Shown: piece after piece, positions 58,201-64,000 of the stretch
How positions within the stretch are numbered: position 1 is the first letter of the stretch
How the letters are laid out: each line of letters starts with the position of its first letter
Source of the DNA: Alnus glutinosa
Lineage: Eukaryota; Streptophyta; Magnoliopsida; Fagales; Betulaceae
Reading direction: 5' to 3'
Assembly: GCF_958979055.1 (NCBI RefSeq)
Contig: NC_084886.1
Span: forward strand, 8,951,154 to 9,015,153
DNA length: 64,000 nucleotides
The notes under the pieces: model-generated
Databases searched by the model: none
Told to the model about the DNA's origin: nothing
What the model saw: the letters and a program-made list of their open reading frames with translations, nothing else
Position numbers and translations under genes: made by a program

Positions 58201-61200
58201 CCACAATCATCACAACACAATCCACACTACCTTCATCAAAATGTGCCACCTCATACTGCCATTAAGGCTCCCACCCAACTTTCACCTATTCTTCACTTTC
58301 ACAATTCCCCATTTCCATCTTCCAAGATCCTTCTTTTCGAGACATACAGCTAACCCAATTGAATTACAACTAAAGGAATTAAACACTAGCACTGATACAA
58401 CTCACGCTCCTAAAAGTTAGCTGGGTAATTTCATCTTAGCCGTTCGTTTAAAAAAGGATCCATCTAATTCATCTACTTAGCTATTTAATTCACTTTCGCA
58501 ATTCCCAAAAATGCTTCCTGATACAATCCACGCTCCACTCAAAACTCTAAATAATATGAATGTCATTTAAATCCAACTATCTCCTTCCTACGCTTGATTG
58601 CTTCCACATATTGCCTCAAACTGAGAACCTTCTTAACCCAAGACCACTGACGCACTGCTCCAAAGTCCAAATGTTATTCATTTGGTTTCTTCTTCTTCAT
58701 CAGAAAACCCTAGCCTTTCTGATTAAGTCCAAAGACCACTGATTGCTTCCTACGCTTGATTGCTTCCACGTATTGCCTCAAAATGAGCACCTTATTAACC
58801 CAAGACCACTGACACACTACTCCAAAGTCCAAATGTTATTCATTTTGTCTCTTCTTTTTCATCAGATAACCCTAGCCTTTCCAATTACGAATGAAAGAAA
58901 CGCGTCGGCGCAAGCATACTGAACCTGCTATTCGCCAAGCCAATAAGCATGCCACTCACTCCTCCCAATCCACGTCGGCTTCTTCACATCCTTGAAACCC
59001 AAAATAAAATCTGCCAGCTTCTCCGTCGAAAGATTCCTACTACACCACGTCGAGGATATCAACGAGACTCGGGCAAGAGGCTGTGCTTGGATCTGAGGAG
59101 CATGTCCTAGTCGTTGTAGTTCCAAACGCTGATGAAGGTGTTGTCGAGGTCGGAGAGGAAGCGGCAGAGGGTGAGTGGGACACGCAGCTTTGGTATTTTT
59201 TTGTCAATCGGGATATTTTAGAAAAATAATAATAAATAAATAAAACCATCGAGCTCGAGTACTCAATAGGGGCTCAACTCAGGAATCTTGCCGAGTTTGA
59301 GTTGGGCAAGGGTCCTCATGAGCCGAGTTTGAACAAGGCTTCCAAAGTAGACTCGAGTTCAATCTGAGTTCAAACCCATATATGATGCAGCCAAGCCTAT
59401 TCCAAACATGCAATACTTAGCAGAGCCCTGCTTGACTACAACCCTAATTTGAGGACATAAGAAAAATACAAAAAGCTGCTCATCCATTCTCTGTATTTAT
59501 AAACCATAATACAATCATTGCACATTTCTTCTAAGTATTTTAGGACAAAAAATCATCCCTACATGCATGCACCAACTCATCATTGTATTCTATATGCTAA
59601 GTGAGCATTTCTACTAACTTAAAGTATGCTCATTTATGGGTCATTTAGCTGATAAAAAACTTCTTACGATGATCGAAAGCATTAAAAGAACCACTAATTT
59701 ATCAACTAATTCCTTCACCCGAAATATTACCTCCAAAAAACATGTCAAGAATGGATTCCATTAAAAAGGTTAACCCCCCCCCGCCCCCTCTCTTTCCAAT
59801 AAATGGACCCTACCACATGAACTCTAAACTTTAACTGGGAAAGAATAGGAATGACACCAGATTTAAATAATACTATAGTCTTGAACTTGTAAGTATACAC
59901 CTAAAGACACTAAAAATGCATTATGTTGAGAAAAAAGAAAGTTTTATCTCTGGCAAATAAACACAGACCACAATCTGAAGTACAATTGCACCTACCTTGG
60001 ACCATCGGGAATTAATGGTTATATCTCCTTTATCTCTAAGCAAGGACTTGAAACTGGTGGTAGCAGCTGCACGTAGTGCTTGAGCCTTCTCTTCAGCAGC
60101 CCTCTTTAAAGGAAGGACCCTGCAAGTGAAGCAGAAAGCTTAGCTAACCAATATAGTGAAGTCTTATAAAAGAAAAGGCAATTACCACACTAATCCAAAG
60201 AGATTAGAGGACTATAGGACACACCCAAAGTGGACCCGAGAATCTGGTCACTAGCCTATTACGTGCTGATTCATGTTGCTTTCAAGGATTATAAGAACTT
60301 TCTGTCTAGGAAACATTTCAATATGAATTTGAATAAGGCACCGAATAAAAGAAATTATACACAAATATAAAAGGATAGCTGAGTCTATTGCAGTGTATGC
60401 TGAACAGACACTGACATGGGACACAACCTGAATGACATGCTCACGGTCTAGTACTTCACATCTACCAGAATTTCTACTGCTATTTTGAATAGACGGCTCC
60501 CAACATCATTTATCCCACTGAATGACATGCTACTTGATTTTTCTTACTTAACATTTAGGCAAACTTACTTAAAGTTATGAATCAAGTTACGGAAAGCGTC
60601 TCACCTTTCAGTAGCAAGTTAGTACTTATTGATGAAGAAAGTTGCTTACTAAATTTCTTAGTTTTGCTTAGCAGTTAATAAGGATAATCTGCTAACCAAG
60701 TCATTCATGTCACCATAGAAGGCCCCTACCATGGTTACACCTGACCAATGCATGTTGGTCAAGAGTTTTATATAATACATTTATTTTCAAATTAGGGACA
60801 CGGCCATAGTGCTGAACAAAAGTCCAAAGACTGGCAAAAAGGTTTGTGCCCCATGCCCAAAATGGTCTAGGGTGACTGAAACTCCATAATAGTGTCCTTG
60901 CTAAATCAATCAAACCTGATAGGACCAACATTACCTAATGCTTTTTCACTAATTGACTATGTTCAACAAGTTTAGACATTTTTTCACACAAAAGACCACG
61001 GTAATCTATTTTCAAGAATACATATGTTCAGCCAATATGATGATCAGAAATATCCAACATAAAACAAAGGTTTTACTATCAAGTTAATGAAGAAATCCAA
61101 GCAAAAATGATCGTCGGGGAGAATTGACAAGGAAGAAACGGTTTAAGGATATAATTACACAAAAAAATATAAAAAATAAAACAAAAAAAGGCCAACTTTG

Positions 61201-64000
61201 ATAGCTTGTGATCAATAGATTGCATGCAAGACAAAGGTTTTATGATTGAATGGAACATCATTTGGTGGATTTAATGCTACGTAAATGTAGTGTTGAGTTT
61301 ATTGGTCGCTTGCTAGTTCATTTTACAGTTACTAACGACCTTAACTCTTTTCTCTTTTACAATATTTGGGGTTAAATTAGTGATGTCTTCGAAGGAGGTT
61401 GATGTGTATATTTGTTGGCAGGAATGTTTGGACAGAATAGAAACAGTTCAATCTGGAATGTAGACCCTCTTTGCCTTACATGGACAGTGAGGACAGAGAT
61501 ATACCAAACCTTAAACGGCATTAAGCTTTCTAATCTTGAGCTGAAATTCTTATTTCTACCAACTTTGTATCAGTGTTTGGCAATCTCTTCTTTTTTTCCA
61601 GATATTATTTGATTGTAATTCTTAAGGGGGCGCTTTTCTACTTATCAAAAAAAAAAAAAAAAAAAAGAAAAAAAAGGGGGCTCTTTTCTATGATACTTGT
61701 ATAATTAGGTTTCTTCTTTTACCGAATTTTTTTTAATAATACTCAAAAAAAAAAAAAGCGCACACGCACACATCCAGATTTTTACCTCATCCGTTTGGTA
61801 TAACTTTACTTAAGCTAGGTCTTGCATAGGCAGGAGATAGTCACGTTCCTAGGCTACAACACCCATATGAATGATGAAGAAATTATATAAGAGGCATTTT
61901 TAAACAGAAATTAAACCTTTTAAAGCTTAAAAAAACTATCCCAAACGATAAATTTCCCTCTTTTTTTTCTTGGGGGGCGGGGAGGAAGTTTTCCATTTTC
62001 CTATTCTTAAAGATGCTCAGATTAACTTGTGCACAATTATTGTAACACCTCGATCCCATATTGGGAAGAGATGAATAGCTCAAATAGAGTGAGTGATTTA
62101 TAAGAAATAATCATGAGTGTTAAGTCTCACATTGCCTAGTTACTATGTGAAACTGGACTTTTATAAGGAATTCTACGAAACCTTCAAATTGACTAGATCT
62201 TTTGGGGTGATAGCGCATATATAGTTAGCGTTTTTTCCTGGTCGTTACAATTATGGCATTGGTCCTTCCACATGTGGGCACATTATTTATTTAAAGAAAA
62301 AAAAAATATGACATAAAGCAAGAAAAGTAATCAAACCAAAGCAGTTGAAACAAAGTATGCACTTAGCATATCAGCAACCACTAAGAAAAGGTACGAAGAA
62401 AAATGTACAACAAAAAGAGAGAATTTCTTCTGGCATGTTATAATTTTTTGCGCACCCATTCTACATCTGAATAAACAATGGTTCACCTAAACAAGGAAAC
62501 ATGTCTAATCATGCATGTCCTCACCTAACATAGTTCTATCATGTTTGCCACCAACATTTTTTTTATATAGGTAAGAAAAGAAATAGCATTAAAAAGCGTA
62601 AAGGCGCCCCTAAGCATACAAGAAAGACACCAAAACAAAAGAAAAACAAAAAACAAAGAAAGAACACCTGAAAAAACCCAAAAGACAGAAGAAACCCCCA
62701 ACCCAACCACAAAAACCCAGAGCCCTCAAAGAACCTAGGCTACTTTACACAACAAGAAGGGCCCTCTTGCCTCTAACCGGGCTAGAACCAACACCCCTAG
62801 CATCGAAATTGATTGAGCATTCTAGATTCTTGACCTTTCTCTTCCCTTTTTGCTTAGGAGCAGAGACAGAGCACTACCCCTCATCAACTAAAGCCAAGAA
62901 ACCCTGAAAGCCCTCTCAGTCCCCTTGAAAGAAACCCCCATCATGTGAAAACACGACCTAGCATCTTGCACTACCCTAGGGTATACAACAACCCCTCCCT
63001 CAGGATCATCCCCCTTTGAAGATTCACCCACCTCAGAGACCCAAGAAGACTGCTGGTCCCTCCAAGACATACTAGATAAAAACTAGGGAGAACACCCACA
63101 CACTGAGGAGAACGGCCTCAGTGGAAACAAAACCCACTGAAAAGAGGGAGGGAACCCCCACGCCAAACGGATACGAAAAAGCAAGCCCAACACCACCAGA
63201 CGAGGGCTGGGCAACCGAAACCCCTCCCCCACCTAGCACTGTCAAGGACTGGTCCACGACCCCGAAAGGGGGTTGAGAAGGAACACCCATAGACTGCGTT
63301 ATCAGAACATTGATCGCCGCCACAGCCTCAGCAATCAGAGAAGCGCCCACCTGTGCTACACCGTCTTTCTTCGCTTTCCAGTAATATCTTTGCACCTGCT
63401 TGGAATTCGACGAGTAGATGGGAGCCCCGCACTCTGACATCACTAGACAAGACAAGCGAAGCCTTTCACCCAAGGCAGTCACCCCTGAAAAAGTAACTCC
63501 GAAAGATTCAGACCCACCAACAATGCCTACTGGCTCCGGAGAAAATCTTTGTCACATCTTTGTCACCAACATAGGACTCACTAAAAAGGCTGGACCCAAT
63601 GGCAAATATGTCCCCATGTAGGAGTCTAATAAACGAGAGCACACCAGCCTTCTATCTTCTATGGAACTAAATATTTCAAGTGCATTAAAATAGACCCCAG
63701 CAAGTTTACAAATTAAATGGTCCAAAATAAAATGCTTATGGACCCCTGCAACCAAACAACACATGCACGTCACCCACCAACCACCATCTTCCATTGCCAT
63801 AAAGTAGGTACTTTATGTTCTAACAAAATAAGGCAACACCTTGATGGCACTGATGAACGTCACCTAGATTAGGTAAAAGGAATCATACAGATTATGGTTC
63901 CCTTGACTTTGGATGCTGATTAATTTCAGAAATACATGTGTGTACAGCACTAAGAAAACGTGAGCCACATTCTACTTTTCAAGTGATACCTTTCATTCAG
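44932..64000 (-). CDS. PRP40C: PRP40C: pre-mRNA-processing protein 40C, C-terminal FF-domain exons (5' part outside window)
   Basis: Nuclear FF/WW-domain protein of the PRP40/CA150 class, which links the RNA polymerase II C-terminal domain with splicing. Six exons are visible: 63990-64000 (LNE plus the first two bases of Arg), 59996-60119, 55290-55433, 54303-54449, 52264-52386 and 44932-45246; all splice sites are GT-AG and the phases agree. They encode 286 residues in succession: [40 protein letters not shown], a highly charged helix ([14 protein letters not shown]), [53 protein letters not shown] and [20 protein letters not shown]. The repeated W..S/K and DPR(Y) patterns mark the FF domains. 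The N-terminal WW domains lie beyond the right edge. Arabidopsis At3g19840 (recalled) is the match. Introns are very long (up to 7 kb), filled by LINEs. Confidence 0.93.
46108..51780 (-). mobile_element. Near full-length but dead L1-type LINE in PRP40C intron
   Basis: The tail is a T-rich tract on the plus strand at about 46110-46128, so the 3' end is on the left. Minus-strand translations in order from the right: an ORF1-like linker (51346-51768), an endonuclease part at 49468-49692 ([20 protein letters not shown], then WWNLLWCIG..DFN), degraded RT sequence between 49.3 and 47.1 kb, and the C-terminal end ([18 protein letters not shown]) near 46310-46400. Many stops and frameshifts break it. 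About 5.7 kb, in the sense direction of PRP40C. Confidence 0.82.
46907..47040. mobile_element. Foldback MITE nested in the LINE
   Basis: The left arm runs GAGTAATGCTACATAATACA to CCATCCTGCTAGGCTG; the right arm in reverse complement runs GAGAAATGCTAAATACTACA to TCATCCCACTGGGCTG. The arms of about 45 bp surround a short centre with a poly-A run. A one-armed relative is at about 53325-53385. Confidence 0.65.
52887..52918. repeat. (TA)n(TG)n microsatellite in PRP40C intron
   Basis: Short compound dinucleotide run between exons 52264-52386 and 54303-54449. The rest of this 1.9-kb intron holds no gene and only the one-armed MITE relative near 53325. Confidence 0.85.
55915..57660 (-). mobile_element. 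LINE derivatives: ORF1 fused to the ORF2 end, plus a second ORF1-linker piece
   Basis: The minus frame 57571-56930 carries LINE ORF1 start-type sequence ([38 protein letters not shown]). Frame 56866-56420 starts as ORF1 linker and switches, after [18 protein letters not shown], to the ORF2 C-terminus ([27 protein letters not shown]). Endonuclease and RT are missing, so about 3-4 kb was lost. The 3' end lies near 56395. From there to 55915 a further Ser/Pro/Val-rich ORF1-linker piece (55921-56316) follows, probably from another copy. All are in the sense direction of PRP40C. Confidence 0.75.
57661..58582. other. PRP40C intron, repeat debris, no gene
   Basis: Contains a short LINE ORF2 scrap near 57815-57870 (similar to 47165-47205) and otherwise unassigned AT-rich DNA. 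No coding region is supported. Confidence 0.5.
58583..58895. repeat. 163-bp tandem duplication in PRP40C intron
   Basis: Two adjacent units starting CTTCCTACGCTTGATTGCTT (58583 and 58746), each passing through TTAACCCAAGACCACTGAC and ending in CCCTAGCCTTTC. The duplication abuts the 3' end of the exonuclease-like pseudogene. Confidence 0.85.
58885..59215 (-). pseudogene. Fragment of a Werner-type 3'-5' exonuclease-like (RNase H fold) gene
   Basis: The minus-strand frames, read in pieces, give [18 protein letters not shown], then [20 protein letters not shown], then [26 protein letters not shown]. These match the layout of the plant WEX-like DEDDy exonuclease family, whose C-terminus usually has a W..W-L...QVQYAC-DAF-S pattern. 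At least two in-frame stops (after WNYND and WLGE) and a frameshift break it, and the N-terminal half with the first catalytic acids is absent. No intron is evident. It lies in a PRP40C intron and is non-functional. Confidence 0.68.
60120..62040. other. PRP40C intron next to the first full exon, little structure
   Basis: AT-rich intronic DNA. A LINE-like tail with poly-A (about 61610-61668) on the plus strand is the only item that stands out. The ORF at 61412-61612 belongs to it and has no clear domain. Confidence 0.45.
62041..62249 (+). mobile_element. Solo LTR of the TAF15-intron TRIM family, 5-bp target-site duplication
   Basis: 209 bp starting TGTAACACCTCGATCCC and ending GGTCGTTACA, flanked by ATTAT on both sides (62036-62040, 62250-62254). 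The sequence parallels the left LTR at 12820-13023 over its length (CACATTG..TTACTATGTGA, AAATTGACTAG). A solo LTR forms by recombination between the two LTRs of a full element. Confidence 0.88.
62558..63558 (-). mobile_element. RT-less LINE derivative with 14-bp target-site duplication
   Basis: Flanked by TTTG(C/T)CACCAACAT at 62544-62557 and 63559-63572. A T run at 62554-62564 is the tail, so the element is in minus orientation. From the right it reads a LINE ORF1-type linker (63072-63482: [20 protein letters not shown], then Gly/Val/Ser-rich), then passes straight to a LINE 3' end (ATGCTTAGGGGCGCCTTTAC, then TTTTTAATGC). Endonuclease, RT and the ORF2 C-terminus are absent. About 1.0 kb, in the sense direction of PRP40C. 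Confidence 0.75.

Noticed and set aside
1..64000. tRNA, rRNA or organellar insertions
   Set aside because: I read both strands for such signals and saw none that I could support by eye; a tRNA scan would be decisive.

Overview
This is nuclear DNA from a flowering plant, most likely a woody dicot (rosid). The reasons are four intron-rich plant genes, AT-rich spacers full of poly-A/T and dinucleotide runs, L1-type LINEs, TRIM elements, Tourist-like and hAT-like MITEs, and a Ty3/gypsy fragment. The species cannot be fixed from the sequence. I saw no bacterial, CRISPR or organellar content and no rRNA or tRNA gene.

Genes, left to right. (1) An NPH3/BTB family gene, minus strand, 4849-7633, three exons, 540 aa. 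(2) TAF15, a TFIID-associated RNA-binding protein, minus strand, 9601-15262, seven coding exons, about 407 aa. (3) Two tandem copies of a small secreted cysteine-rich protein, minus strand, 23568-23993 and 28408-28926. (4) AP5B1, the large beta subunit of adaptor complex AP-5, plus strand, 34390-42688, three coding exons, 1107 aa. (5) The 3' six exons of PRP40C, an FF-domain pre-mRNA-processing factor, minus strand, 44932-64000, running off the right edge. AP5B1 and PRP40C converge. The genes do unrelated housekeeping or signalling jobs and are not a pathway. From memory, their neighbourhood matches two Arabidopsis regions (At1g50280-At1g50300 and At3g19840-At3g19870), so this looks like an ancestral gene order that Arabidopsis has split between duplicated segments.

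The repeats are the most informative part, because three local duplications supply empty sites. A block at 1-955 recurs at 4080-8132, but the second copy carries 3151 bp more, and that extra piece is the whole NPH3 gene. A tandem duplication (unit 1 about 18517-25482, unit 2 about 25483-31000) carries the cysteine-rich gene; each copy later took different insertions (LINE and gypsy in unit 1; an LTR-like element and a MITE nested in an older MITE in unit 2). AP5B1 intron 1 holds a third, smaller duplication, with a 5'-truncated LINE flanked by a 12-bp target-site duplication in one copy only.

Several LINE derivatives have ORF1-type or leader sequence joined to a LINE 3' end with the reverse-transcriptase ORF missing. 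Every intronic LINE piece I could orient is in the sense direction of its host gene. I found no clear undescribed molecular system. The best leads are the gene-sized presence/absence at NPH3, the cysteine-rich pair, a tandem splice acceptor in the TAF15 zinc finger, and the RT-less LINE derivatives.
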